Shown: positions 45,760 through 54,939, counted from the stretch's first letter. The stretch: DNA of 64,000 bases from Agrobacterium fabrum str. C58 (GCF_000092025.1 NC_003063.2:1431501-1495500), one strand, 5' to 3'. Translations and numbers: made by a program. The notes: generated from the letters alone by a model not told the origin.

Positions 45760-48438
45760 ATGTCGCATATCGATCTCAATCGCCTCGTTGGAGCGCTTGA
45801 GCCAGACCTGCGCGTTACCCTCGAAGCTGCGGCTTCCGTTGCGGTGCGTATGGGGCACAGGTACGTGGATATACCGCATTGGCTGCTGGCGGTTGTAGAT
45901 GCCGGTATCTATGCGGAAACATTCGACGAATTAAAAATTCCACTTCCGGTATTGAAGGCTGAAATCGGCCGCAGTCTGGAAGAGGCCATTATCGGCGACG
46001 GGGAGGCCTTGTCGCTCTCCCAGAACATCCTCACGGCAGCCCGGGAGGCATGGATTCTTGCGTCGCTGGAGGCTGGCCGTGACCGCGTGACGCTTTGCGA
46101 TCTCCTGTTGGCGATGGATGAGGAAACCTCACTTCGCTCCTTTGTCCGCTCGGCATTTCCGTCTCTCAAGGCGATGGATCGCGGTGCGCTTGAGCGTCTT
46201 CGCAGCTCGGCCGAGAACGGCGCAGGCGTGGATGTTCCTTCCGCGCTGACAAGTTCAGGAGAGGCAGGCTCGGCACAGGCCGCCGGCCAGAATGATTTCT
46301 TGCGCCTTTACACCCACGACATGACCACCGATGCCCGCAACGGCAAGGTCGATCCTGTTATCGGCCGCGATGATGAGTTGCGCCAGCTCGTTGATATTCT
46401 GACCCGCCGCCGACAGAACAATCCTATTCTGGTGGGCGAGGCCGGCGTGGGCAAGACCGCGGTCGCCGAAGCGCTGGCGTTGGAAATCGCCTCCGGCAAC
46501 GTTCCGGAGAAACTGCGCAATGTCTGCCTGCTGAACCTCGATATTTCGCTGCTGCAGGCCGGTGCCGGCGTGAAAGGTGAGTTCGAGCGGCGCCTGCACG
46601 GCGTGATCGATGCGGTCAAGCGTTCGGCCGAACCGGTCATCCTGTTCATCGATGAGGCCCATGGCCTTGTTGGCGCGGGTGGTGCGGCGGGCCAGGGTGA
46701 TGCGGCGAATATTCTTAAGCCCGCACTCGCACGAGGCGAGGTGCGGACCGTCGCGGCAACGACGTGGAGTGAATACAAGAAATATTTCGAGAAGGATGCG
46801 GCGCTGACGCGTCGTTTCCAGCCAGTGCATGTGCGCGAGCCGGACGAGGCGACTGCGATACGGATGTTGCGCGGTGTGGCGGATACTTTCGTCAGCCATC
46901 ACAACGTTACCGTTCGTGATGAGGCGATCGTGGCTGCCGTGCAATTATCCGCGCGCTACATGCCCGCTCGGCAATTGCCGGACAAGGCGGTCAGCCTGCT
47001 CGATACCGCCGCCGCGGCCGTTTCGCTGGCGCGGCAGACGTTGCCAGAGCGGTTACGTGCCATGGAAAGCGAGCGACACCTTCTGTCTGACGAACTGAAC
47101 TGGCTTCTGCGTGAACCGCAGGATGAGGACATGCAAAACCGCATCCAGTCGATACGCGACGAGCTTGAACGGCTTGAGGCCGGGATCGATGATCTGCGCG
47201 GCCGTTATGACGCGGAAATGGCTGAACTGGCGGCGCTCAGTGAAGAGCAGCCGGCCGAAACCGGCGCGTCGAATGTTTCGCACCTGCGGCCTGCCACGGA
47301 GATGCGGCCCGCAAATGCCGAAAGACTTGTTCCGACAGTGGTTGATCGTGAAGCGATCGCCGCCGTCGTCTCGCGATGGACCGGGATTCCGCTCGGCAAA
47401 CTTCTGGCGGACCAGATCGAAAGCGCCCGCACTCTGGATGTGCGCATGCGGCAGCGCGTGGTTGGGCAGGATGCCGCAATTACCCGGATTGCCGATGCCA
47501 TGCGCACCGCCCGTGCCGGATTGTCCGATCCGCGCCGTCCGCCGGCGGTGTTTTTCCTTGTCGGCATGTCCGGAACGGGCAAGACCGAAACGGCGCTGTC
47601 GCTGGCCGATCTTCTCTATGGCGGCAACAGCCATCTGACGACGATCAACATGTCGGAGTTCAAGGAGGAGCACAAGGTTTCCCTGCTTCTCGGCTCACCG
47701 CCTGGCTATGTCGGTTTCGGCGAAGGTGGGGTGCTGACGGAAGCGGTGCGCCGCCGGCCGTTCGGCGTTCTGCTTCTCGATGAAATCGACAAGGCTCACC
47801 CCGGCGTCCAGGATATTTTTTATCAGGTGTTCGACAAGGGCGTGCTTCGCGATGGCGAAGGCCGCGACGTCGATTTCAAGAACACCACGATCTTCATGAC
47901 GGCCAATACCGGTTCGGAATTGCTGTCGGCGCTTTCCGCCGATCCCGACACTATGCCGGAAGGTGAGGCGCTGGAAGCGCTTCTGATGCCGGAGCTTACC
48001 AAACAGTTCAAGCCCGCATTCCTCGGGCGCACGATCATCCTGCCCTTCATGCCGCTTGGCGCGGAGGAGCTTGCAAGTGTCGTGGACATGCAGATTGGCA
48101 AGATCAGGGACCGTGTGCTCGCAACATATGGCACCGACCTGAGATTGTCCGATGCGGCGCGCGATGCCTTGGTGGCGCGCGCCGGTGCAAGTGAAATCGG
48201 CGCACGCGCCATCGAAATCATGATCGGCAAGGATCTCCTGCCGCCTCTTTCCAGCTTTTTCCTCGAGAAGGTCATCGCGGGAGAACGCGTCGGGAAGATC
48301 GTTGTCGATTTTGGTGAAAACGGGTTCGGCATTCGTGCGGAAGCGGCTGGGGAAGCAGATGAATTCGCCGTAACCGAAGAGGTTGGGGTGGATAAAGTTG
48401 CCGCGTCGGATGGGGCTACCCGACGCATGCGGCATTAA
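45760..48438 (+). CDS. clpV: T6SS AAA+ ATPase ClpV (TssH)
   Basis: 892 residues from ATG 45760 behind caggagg. N-terminal Clp_N domain (~1-160), AAA-1 with Walker A GEAGVGKTAVAE and Walker B VILFIDEAHGLVGAG, a middle coiled-coil region, AAA-2 with GMSGTGKTETALSLADLL and LLLDEIDKAHPGVQ, and a C-terminal D2-small domain. The APGAA-type loop differences and T6SS context mark it as ClpV rather than ClpB. It unfolds contracted TssB-TssC sheath for reuse. First gene of the plus-strand hcp operon. Confidence 0.96.
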   Translation: MSHIDLNRLVGALEPDLRVTLEAAASVAVRMGHRYVDIPHWLLAVVDAGIYAETFDELKIPLPVLKAEIGRSLEEAIIGDGEALSLSQNILTAAREAWILASLEAGRDRVTLCDLLLAMDEETSLRSFVRSAFPSLKAMDRGALERLRSSAENGAGVDVPSALTSSGEAGSAQAAGQNDFLRLYTHDMTTDARNGKVDPVIGRDDELRQLVDILTRRRQNNPILVGEAGVGKTAVAEALALEIASGNVPEKLRNVCLLNLDISLLQAGAGVKGEFERRLHGVIDAVKRSAEPVILFIDEAHGLVGAGGAAGQGDAANILKPALARGEVRTVAATTWSEYKKYFEKDAALTRRFQPVHVREPDEATAIRMLRGVADTFVSHHNVTVRDEAIVAAVQLSARYMPARQLPDKAVSLLDTAAAAVSLARQTLPERLRAMESERHLLSDELNWLLREPQDEDMQNRIQSIRDELERLEAGIDDLRGRYDAEMAELAALSEEQPAETGASNVSHLRPATEMRPANAERLVPTVVDREAIAAVVSRWTGIPLGKLLADQIESARTLDVRMRQRVVGQDAAITRIADAMRTARAGLSDPRRPPAVFFLVGMSGTGKTETALSLADLLYGGNSHLTTINMSEFKEEHKVSLLLGSPPGYVGFGEGGVLTEAVRRRPFGVLLLDEIDKAHPGVQDIFYQVFDKGVLRDGEGRDVDFKNTTIFMTANTGSELLSALSADPDTMPEGEALEALLMPELTKQFKPAFLGRTIILPFMPLGAEELASVVDMQIGKIRDRVLATYGTDLRLSDAARDALVARAGASEIGARAIEIMIGKDLLPPLSSFFLEKVIAGERVGKIVVDFGENGFGIRAEAAGEADEFAVTEEVGVDKVAASDGATRRMRH

Positions 48439-48495
48439 ACGAAGGGTAACTCGGCCTCGGAGCAAGAGGTCATTTCAGCTACAGGAGCTTAGAGC

Positions 48496-48972
48496 ATGCC
48501 AATTTATCTGCAGATTGACGGTATCCAGGGCGACGCCACCCATGAAGAACATCGCAAGTGGATGGATATTGAAGCCATTCACTGGAACGTGGCCCGCAAC
48601 ATGAACACGTCGGCTGGTTCTGCTGCAAACCGCGAAGCGTCCGAACCGACCATTTCGGAAGTCATTCTGACAAAGGTTAGCGACTCGTCTTCCACAAAGC
48701 TTTTCCAGGAGGCCTGTGCTGGCCGCACTGGCAAGCTTGCAACGATTCATCTGGTGACGACCGGCAATCCGGGCAACACCTATATCGAATACCTGCTGAC
48801 GAACACCCTTATCGCCAGCTACTCGGTGGATTCCAGCGGGGATCGTCCGGTGGAGACCATCAAGCTCAACTTCACGAAAATGGAAGTGAAGTACACGCCG
48901 TTCGACGACAACAACTCGCCGCAGTCTCCGATGATCGCTTCCTACGATCTGGCGACGACCAAGGCTGCTTGA
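48496..48972 (+). CDS. hcp: T6SS tube protein Hcp (TssD)
   Basis: 158 residues, normal for Hcp. Begins PIYLQIDGIQGDATHEEHRKW, followed by ISEVILTKVSDSSSTKLFQ and VETIKLNFTKMEVKYTPFD, all family hallmarks. Hexamers stack as the inner tube fired by the sheath and are the secretion marker of the system. Strong ribosome site (caggagc). A perfect GC palindrome follows and probably acts as a partial terminator, which would keep hcp transcripts more abundant than those of the downstream effector genes. Confidence 0.97.
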   Translation: MPIYLQIDGIQGDATHEEHRKWMDIEAIHWNVARNMNTSAGSAANREASEPTISEVILTKVSDSSSTKLFQEACAGRTGKLATIHLVTTGNPGNTYIEYLLTNTLIASYSVDSSGDRPVETIKLNFTKMEVKYTPFDDNNSPQSPMIASYDLATTKAA

Positions 48973-48984
48973 TAGCCATGCGAC

Positions 48985-49008
48985 CCGGTGCCGGCATGCC
49001 GGCACCGG
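48985..49008 (+). terminator. Perfect 24-base palindrome after hcp (attenuating terminator)
   Basis: CCGGTGCCGGCA is followed directly by its exact complement TGCCGGCACCGG, forming a long GC stem 13 bases after the hcp stop. It is followed by AACGTTTTCATT, a short T-run. Because the effector genes continue in the same direction, partial termination is likely. Confidence 0.65.
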
Positions 49009-49078
49009 AACGTTTTCATTGCAGTTTGCAGCTCACGTCGTGATGTTTCTCATCCACGTTGGACGAGGCGGGTTTTTC

Positions 49079-49468
49079 ATGCGCTCCCTATATGCGGTTT
49101 TTGTCTCCGTGCCATTTGTTCTGGCCCTGTCCGGTCTCTCACCGGCCGGTGCGGCGGAACGGACATGGATATTCTCCGGTGCCGAACTCAAGCAGGCCAT
49201 TGAGGGGAAGCTCGCTCCTGATGTGTCTGATCCGGAAATGCGGCGGCTGGTTTCCGTCGCAAAATCGAGCGCCTACATCGCCGGTGTGGCCGATCTGACA
49301 AGCGGATCGGACTGGTGTGGTGCGGGTGCCGTTGCGCCCCATGAACTCACCGACCGGATCTACACCTATCTCGGCGATATGCCTGCGGAAAAACTGGATG
49401 AACAGGCAGCAACCCTCGTGCGGGAGGCGCTCAAGGTCTCCTTTCCCTGTGAGCAGAAAAGTAACTAG
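49079..49468 (+). CDS. tai: Immunity protein to the Tae4 amidase (Tai4/Rap1a type)
   Basis: 129 residues from ATG 49079, which gives a clean signal peptide (SLYAVFVSVPFVLALSGLS, cut after AGAA). The mature ~100-residue protein has the Rap1a/Tai fold pattern: helix AYIAGVADLTSGSDWCG, and two cysteines (DWCGAG; SFPCEQ) that can form a disulfide in the periplasm. It blocks the amidase encoded next, protecting the producer and its sisters. Placed directly before the effector gene, with the stop only 11 bases from the tae start. Confidence 0.87.
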   Translation: MRSLYAVFVSVPFVLALSGLSPAGAAERTWIFSGAELKQAIEGKLAPDVSDPEMRRLVSVAKSSAYIAGVADLTSGSDWCGAGAVAPHELTDRIYTYLGDMPAEKLDEQAATLVREALKVSFPCEQKSN

Positions 49469-49479
49469 TGGGACGAGCC

Positions 49480-49980
49480 ATGCGCGTTAACTTTGACACC
49501 CTCTATAGCAATTATCCGAGCAGCGATCCGTCGCATCCGAATTATCTCAGCCAGCGTGATCTGTTCACGGAAATCGGCTGGGAGAGCTTCATCGGCAATC
49601 CGAACTATCATAATACCTGCGCCATCCGCGTCAGCATCGCTTTCGTGAAGTCGGGCATCAACATCGTGCCCTCTTCGCACCGCATCCAGAAGGGCCCCTA
49701 TGCCGGAAAGGGCATCGAGGTGAACATGCGCCGCCTTGCCACCCTGATGAAGCGGACGAGCTATCTCGGCGAGCCCGATCCTTACACGCCCGCCACCGCC
49801 CGCAACGGCATCGGCGCGCGCAACGGTGTCGTGGCCTTCAACAATATTCCCGGCTACACCGGTGGCGGTCATATCGATCTCGTGCGCGGCGGGTCGGAAG
49901 CCACCCAATGCGCGTCGGCCTGCTACTACAATTCGGAAACGATCTGGTTCTGGCCGCTGCAGGCCAGCCGCGGGTCCTGA
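49480..49980 (+). CDS. tae: T6SS peptidoglycan amidase effector Tae4
   Basis: 166 residues from ATG 49480 behind ggga; GTG at 49468 is upstream of the site and unlikely. Tae4/DUF4280-neighbour-type NlpC/P60 amidase: catalytic Cys47 in YHNTCAIRVSIAF, His131 and Asp133 in TGGGHIDLVRGG, and a C-terminal pair of cysteines (CASACYYN) before ETIWFWPL. Members cut the D-Glu-mDAP bond of peptidoglycan in the target periplasm. No signal peptide, as expected for delivery by the T6SS. Cognate immunity gene lies immediately upstream. Confidence 0.92.
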   Translation: MRVNFDTLYSNYPSSDPSHPNYLSQRDLFTEIGWESFIGNPNYHNTCAIRVSIAFVKSGINIVPSSHRIQKGPYAGKGIEVNMRRLATLMKRTSYLGEPDPYTPATARNGIGARNGVVAFNNIPGYTGGGHIDLVRGGSEATQCASACYYNSETIWFWPLQASRGS

Positions 49981-49994
49981 TTTAGGAGTGTCCC

Positions 49995-52445
49995 ATGAAC
50001 GACCAGCCTTCGGTTTCTGATTTCGTTCAGGCGAGCCGTGTTCTGAAAGTGTCTTCGCCCTTGGGCGAGGACCAGCTTCTGCCGGAACGCCTGTCCGTCG
50101 AGGAGGGCGTGTCGCAGCTCTTCGAGATCCGCCTGACCGTGCGAGCCAAGAAGGAAGCGGTGAAGCCCGAGGAACTGATCGGACGGCTGGTCGATGTCTC
50201 GATCGAGATAAGCCAGGGCGATGGTGATGGCGGCGGCGTTCGCCGCCCCTTCAACGGCCTGGTGACGGAATTGCATGAAGGGCCGCCGATTACCCGTGGC
50301 ATGCGCTCCTATGCGCTGACCATCCGGCCGCAGATGTGGCTGCTGTCGCGCCGCTCCGATTGCCGCATCTGGATGGACAAGACGGCGGTCGAGATCGTCG
50401 AGACGCTGTTTTCCGAACATGGCATTCCCGCCCCCGATACATCGGGCATCATTTCACCGCCGCCTGCCCAGCACTACAGCGTTCAGTTTAACGAGACGGA
50501 TCTCGATTATCTCACTCGCCGTTTCGAAGAGGACGGCCTGTTTTACTGGTTCAGCCACGAGGACGGGTCCCACAAGCTGCATGTGGCCGATAGCGCCAGC
50601 GGCTGGCTCGGACCATCACCGGCCGCACAGGGCGAGGGAATGGTGCGCCTGGCGCAGGGCTCGTCGGACCGTAACCACATCAACGACTGGGCGCGACGGT
50701 TCTCCTATGTCTCGGGCCAGCGCGCGGGTGCGGACTGGAATTTCGAGACACCGGGCATGGTGCCGGGCACGATGACGCCATCGCTGGTGCAGATGCCGGA
50801 TGCGACGAAGCGCGAGCTTTACGAATATCCAGCCCGCATCAAGACAGTGGAAGAAGCGGAACGGGCGCAGAAACTGCGGACCCAGGCAATTGAGGCCGAT
50901 CATGACCGGGTGTTCGGCTCATCGACCACGCGTATTCTGGAAGCGGGCCGTCGCTTCACGCCTTTCGAGGTTGCGCATCCCGAGCATGCCTACGAGGAGC
51001 ATGTGATCGTGAGGGCAAGCCACAGTATTGTTGATCTCTCCTATGAGACAAACAGCAACGAACCGGAGTACCGCAATCACTTCGAGGCAATTCCCGCCCG
51101 CGTGCCGCTGACGCCGCACCGGTCAACCAAACGGCCGCGCATCGAAGGCACGCAGGTGGCGATCGTCGCCGGCCCCGAAGGCGAGGAAATCCATCCGGAT
51201 CAATATGGCCGCATCAAGCTGTGGTTCCCGTGGGACCGCAAGGCGAAGAAGGATGGCACGGATACGTGCTGGGTGCGGGTCAGCCAGGCATGGGGTGGCG
51301 GCACTTGGGGTGCGCAGGTCATTCCGCGCATCGGCATGGAGGTGATGGTTGCTTTTGTCGATGGCGATCCTGATAAGCCGCTGGTTATCGGCGTGGTCAA
51401 CAATCCCGCCAATTCCGTGCCTTACGACCTGCCGGCCAACAAGACGCGTATGGTGCTGCGCTCCAACAGTCACAAGGGTGACGGTTTCAACGAAATCACT
51501 TTCGAAGATGAAGCCGGCAAGGAGAACCAGTTCTTCCACGCCCAGAAGGACCAGACGACGCGGGTCTTGAACGACCGGACCAAACGCATCGACCGGCACG
51601 AGGTCGCCTCGGTCGGCGGCAACCGCGCCGTCGAGGTTTCCGGCAACCAGAAACACGAGATCGGTGGTTCGGTGAATACTGTCGTCGGCGGAACGGGACC
51701 GATGGCGATGATGGCGATGGCAGGCGTGCAGGCGCTTTCAGGACAGACGGCTGGCCTGCTTTCACAGGCCGCCCAGATTGCCGGCGGTGGTGGTCCTGGT
51801 GTCGCAGCCTTTGCCACCACGCTTGCCTCATCCGCACTCGGATTTCTTGGTGCAGGCGGACTTTCCTCGCGCGAGGGCGTTGTCTCCGGTCCAAGCCCGC
51901 GGGCGGATGCGGGTACGGCACTTGCCGGCTCCGGCTCGGGCGTCGGTTCCGATGCCTCGGGCCTCTTTCCGCTGCCGGGCATCATGAACACGATCATCGG
52001 GGCGTTTCAGTCCACATCCGTTGGAGTGGCAAAAGCCGAGCAGGTCGGGGTCAGCAAGGTCACGAATATCGGGCAGACGGAAGTCCGACAGGTTGGAAAA
52101 CAGCAGAACCTGACCATCGGCAAAGAGCAATTCGTCGAGATCGGTACCGGCCAATATACGCGTGTCGGTGAGAAGATCACCATCAATGTCGGCAAGCTCT
52201 ACAATCTCGTCTCCGAAGAGAAATATCATGGCGAGGCGAAGGTCTGGGAGATATTCGCCGACGACGAAATTCGTCTTTCGACTCCCGGCGGATACATCTC
52301 CCTGACTAAAAGCGGCATCAAGCTCTTTGCCCTGAAGATCGATATCGAAGGCAACCAGATCAACTTCAAGAAAGGTGGCCCAGGTGAAAGTGGCTCCTGC
52401 TTGAAGTCGATGTCGAAGAATTCCACACCGTTTGTCAGGATTTGA
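49995..52445 (+). CDS. vgrG: T6SS spike protein VgrG
   Basis: 816 residues. The gp27-like part runs to ~residue 380 (VEEGVSQLFEIRLTV; YSVQFNETDLDYLTRRFEEDG). A gp5-like OB fold follows (QYGRIKLWFPWDRK; WGGGTWGAQVIPRIGMEVMV). The needle region is interrupted at ~565-655 by an Ala/Gly/Ser-rich segment before beta-repeats resume (VGVSKVTNIGQTEVRQVGK). The C-terminal ~60 residues are the likely docking site for the Tap-1/Tde1 complex. No enzymatic extension is seen, so effectors ride as cargo. The next start lies within a few bases of the stop. Confidence 0.96.
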   Translation: MNDQPSVSDFVQASRVLKVSSPLGEDQLLPERLSVEEGVSQLFEIRLTVRAKKEAVKPEELIGRLVDVSIEISQGDGDGGGVRRPFNGLVTELHEGPPITRGMRSYALTIRPQMWLLSRRSDCRIWMDKTAVEIVETLFSEHGIPAPDTSGIISPPPAQHYSVQFNETDLDYLTRRFEEDGLFYWFSHEDGSHKLHVADSASGWLGPSPAAQGEGMVRLAQGSSDRNHINDWARRFSYVSGQRAGADWNFETPGMVPGTMTPSLVQMPDATKRELYEYPARIKTVEEAERAQKLRTQAIEADHDRVFGSSTTRILEAGRRFTPFEVAHPEHAYEEHVIVRASHSIVDLSYETNSNEPEYRNHFEAIPARVPLTPHRSTKRPRIEGTQVAIVAGPEGEEIHPDQYGRIKLWFPWDRKAKKDGTDTCWVRVSQAWGGGTWGAQVIPRIGMEVMVAFVDGDPDKPLVIGVVNNPANSVPYDLPANKTRMVLRSNSHKGDGFNEITFEDEAGKENQFFHAQKDQTTRVLNDRTKRIDRHEVASVGGNRAVEVSGNQKHEIGGSVNTVVGGTGPMAMMAMAGVQALSGQTAGLLSQAAQIAGGGGPGVAAFATTLASSALGFLGAGGLSSREGVVSGPSPRADAGTALAGSGSGVGSDASGLFPLPGIMNTIIGAFQSTSVGVAKAEQVGVSKVTNIGQTEVRQVGKQQNLTIGKEQFVEIGTGQYTRVGEKITINVGKLYNLVSEEKYHGEAKVWEIFADDEIRLSTPGGYISLTKSGIKLFALKIDIEGNQINFKKGGPGESGSCLKSMSKNSTPFVRI

Positions 52446-52447
52446 TT

Positions 52448-53404
52448 ATGAACGACACACCCATAATTGATCTGCCAAATCCGAACGAAACCGCCGAGCT
52501 TACAAGACAAGCCGTAGAGGCAATGACGGGACAGGTGTCCGTCGTTTTAGATGGGGGTGCATTTGATAATCTTCCGCGCATCCTTCAGGAAGAAGGTATA
52601 AGCGCCCGGTCATTGTTTCTTGAAGGTGCTTCCGCCGATTTTCGTTTGTCGGGACCATGGTTAGTCGATCTCTCGGCTATCCCCGTGCGCTCCTATATCG
52701 GCTGGCTAGACGCAAAAAATGCTTGCGCTGTCTATTGGTCCTGTCCGTCTGGAACCGATGATCTTTACCGTCACCTGAGGACTATTAACGAGGTTATGAT
52801 CCCGCTGGAGCAGACCAGTGGCGATCTGCCAGCTACGAGTTCACCCCAGTATGAACGCGTATTGTTTCGACACTGGGACCCTAATGTCCTCGGCGCTCTT
52901 CTTCCAATCCTGACAAGGCCACAGCTCGCCCGGTTTTTAGGACCTGCGGATTGCGTCGTTTTAAACGCGCCCGACTATGGTGGTGTGAAGCGGGTGAAGG
53001 CTCCCGCCGACCTACCTGCTGCTCCGCCTGGCCCGTTACGCATCGAACGGGATCAAATGGAAAAACTGAAAGCTGCGATGTTGCATTCTTCTCGGCTGAG
53101 AATAGCCCGGTTCCTGAAAGCGAATACTCCACCGTATTTTTCTGGCGTCGATGATAACTTCATTTGGGGCGCCACCTTGGCCAGCGAAAAATCTGCCGAT
53201 GAGCTTGGTATCAAGACGGAACGCGGTCGCGCTCGCTGGGCCTATGTCATGATAATGTCCGATGGAAAGGCGGCAGATGCACCGGAGGTGCGAAACTATG
53301 TTGGCGATGGCGGCGACACGCCAGATAACAGGGTTAAATCCCTGATCGACCACACCGTCGATGCCTTGCGTTCCAATCCGTCAGCATCCGGAGCGCCCGC
53401 ATGA
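52448..53404 (+). CDS. tap1: Tap-1 chaperone/adaptor (DUF4123) for Tde1 loading
   Basis: 318 residues from ATG 52448, with AGGA eight bases upstream. DUF4123 covers ~residues 40-170 (SVVLDGGAFDNLPRIL near the start; AVYWSCPSGTDDLYRHLRTI; VLFRHWDPNVLGALLPIL). These adaptors load effectors onto VgrG and are always encoded between vgrG and effector, as here. The stop overlaps the effector start as ATGA, which favours co-translational pairing. Base composition drops towards AT from this gene on. Confidence 0.92.
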   Translation: MNDTPIIDLPNPNETAELTRQAVEAMTGQVSVVLDGGAFDNLPRILQEEGISARSLFLEGASADFRLSGPWLVDLSAIPVRSYIGWLDAKNACAVYWSCPSGTDDLYRHLRTINEVMIPLEQTSGDLPATSSPQYERVLFRHWDPNVLGALLPILTRPQLARFLGPADCVVLNAPDYGGVKRVKAPADLPAAPPGPLRIERDQMEKLKAAMLHSSRLRIARFLKANTPPYFSGVDDNFIWGATLASEKSADELGIKTERGRARWAYVMIMSDGKAADAPEVRNYVGDGGDTPDNRVKSLIDHTVDALRSNPSASGAPA

Positions 53405-54237
53405 GTGCGACGACAACTGTCGCCGGAGCGGGCGGTGCTATCGCAGGAGGTTGGCTCGGTCGTGTTATTGGAGGCTTAGCTGGCAGCCTCGCTGGGCCTG
53501 GAGGTACAGCGGTTGGAGCATGGATAGGTGGGCAAGTCGGCGCTATGGCGGGTAGAGCGGCTGCCTCCGCAATCGCCTCTTATATGGAAGATGCGAATGT
53601 AGACGCTGACGCCAAGACCAAGGAGAGCGAACAGGCCAAACCTTGCGTTGATTGTGGGGAAATCGATTGCTTTAGTCCGCCTGAGGGAGCTACGCCTAAG
53701 CAAGTTGAAGAGTTTAGGCGTCAGTTGAAGGAGCAACAAGACGAAATAAACCGCATGGAGCCTGATGATCTGGTCAGAAATATCGACAAATATAGACAGC
53801 AGGGGAGGCCGACTGATGATGCAGCAAACCGTCGGCAGAGTAGAGAAGATTATCGCACCGACCGCACACGGGAACTGGAAGAAAAGTATTTATCGAAAGG
53901 GCGCAATGACTATAAGGAACAGGCTGCGAATGATGTGGCAGAAGAGATGAAGAAGTTGGCCGCAACCCATACCTTGGATTTGGTTGCGGGGGGCGACGGA
54001 TCAATTTCTGGCTTGGGCGACAAGAGTATCAATAGTTCTTTAGGGTCTCAATGGAAGGGAAGAAGATCGGAGCAATTGCGCTCTCATGCAAAAAAAGCGG
54101 CTGAGCAAAAGAAAAAAATGAACGCTAAACTCGAAGAATGTAAACCCGAAGGCGGCAATGATAATTCTCCCGATGCTGAAACTCCCGACAATGGTACAGG
54201 TAAGGGGGACGGCAATCCTGACGTCCCGGTGTCTTGA
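53401..54237 (+). CDS. tde1: T6SS DNase effector Tde1 (Ntox15/Toxin_43)
   Basis: 278 residues. Residues ~8-60 are a glycine zipper (AGGWLGRVIGGLAGSLAG, then GTAVGAWIGGQVGAMAG) implicated in translocation of Tde1. A cysteine cluster CVDCGEIDC sits at 82-90, followed by a linker (EEFRRQLKEQQDEIN) found in polymorphic toxins. The C-terminal Ntox15 nuclease has the catalytic HxxD as His190-Thr-Leu-Asp193 plus DKSINSSLGSQWKGR. His190/Asp193 are the residues shown essential for DNase activity in strain C58. The final ~40 residues are low complexity. Immunity gene follows 27 bases later. Confidence 0.93.
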   Translation: MSATTTVAGAGGAIAGGWLGRVIGGLAGSLAGPGGTAVGAWIGGQVGAMAGRAAASAIASYMEDANVDADAKTKESEQAKPCVDCGEIDCFSPPEGATPKQVEEFRRQLKEQQDEINRMEPDDLVRNIDKYRQQGRPTDDAANRRQSREDYRTDRTRELEEKYLSKGRNDYKEQAANDVAEEMKKLAATHTLDLVAGGDGSISGLGDKSINSSLGSQWKGRRSEQLRSHAKKAAEQKKKMNAKLEECKPEGGNDNSPDAETPDNGTGKGDGNPDVPVS

Positions 54238-54264
54238 GCAGTTTAATATTCTTGAGGAGTAAAA

Positions 54265-54939
54265 ATGCCAGAGCTTTTTATAACATATGAAAACGCCTTG
54301 AAGCGCTTTGGCTTGCCCGAAAATCCTGAAATTATGGGCGAGGCAGATATTGCTCGGTATAAAAACAGGATTCCTGAAACCTATTTAGATTTTATTCGGC
54401 ATGCAGGCCTGGGAATTTGGAAGCAAGGCTATTTTCAGTTTTGTAATCCGGAAAAGTATAAGTCGATAGTAGCTTTAGCTTTGGGTGGCGACAAACAGCT
54501 GAATCCGGTTCGGACACACGCGTTGGGGTTTTCTGCGTTCGGAAAAATCTTGGCATGGAATGAAGACTATAAAACCACTGAAATTAACATCCTTCTTCAT
54601 AGAGTGACATGCCGCGGGCTGTTCAAAGAGATTCCTGCTGAGCGATCTGACATCAACTTGGGTATAGCCGTTGAGGGGATTGATGCAGAATCCTTTGATG
54701 CTCCGGACGAGAAAGGTAAGCTTATGTTCAATCGACTTCTAAAAAATTTGGGGAAGCTTCAGCTCGGCCAAATCTATTCACCGAAGTTACATCCATCGCT
54801 GGGTGGTCAGCTTACTGTTGAGAATATGCGTCCAGTTGATGCGCTTTCTGCCATGACTATTGCGGCTCAAGCTGGGCCGTTTACCCTATACGATACTACA
54901 AAGCCATCTACGCCAGCAGTTCGTACTATTGGCAGCTAG
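54265..54939 (+). CDS. tdi1: Immunity protein Tdi1 (GAD-like plus DUF1851)
   Basis: 224 residues. The N-terminal GAD-like domain (ALKRFGLPENPEI; PETYLDFIRHAGLGIWKQG) and the C-terminal DUF1851 domain (LGKLQLGQIYSPKLHPSLGG; then AGPFTLYDTTKP) are the known Tdi1 architecture. No signal peptide, so it acts in the cytoplasm against the incoming or home-made DNase. Codon usage and base composition are visibly AT-richer than vgrG, like tde1. Its last 22 residues recur, diverged, in a gene fossil after paar. Confidence 0.92.
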   Translation: MPELFITYENALKRFGLPENPEIMGEADIARYKNRIPETYLDFIRHAGLGIWKQGYFQFCNPEKYKSIVALALGGDKQLNPVRTHALGFSAFGKILAWNEDYKTTEINILLHRVTCRGLFKEIPAERSDINLGIAVEGIDAESFDAPDEKGKLMFNRLLKNLGKLQLGQIYSPKLHPSLGGQLTVENMRPVDALSAMTIAAQAGPFTLYDTTKPSTPAVRTIGS

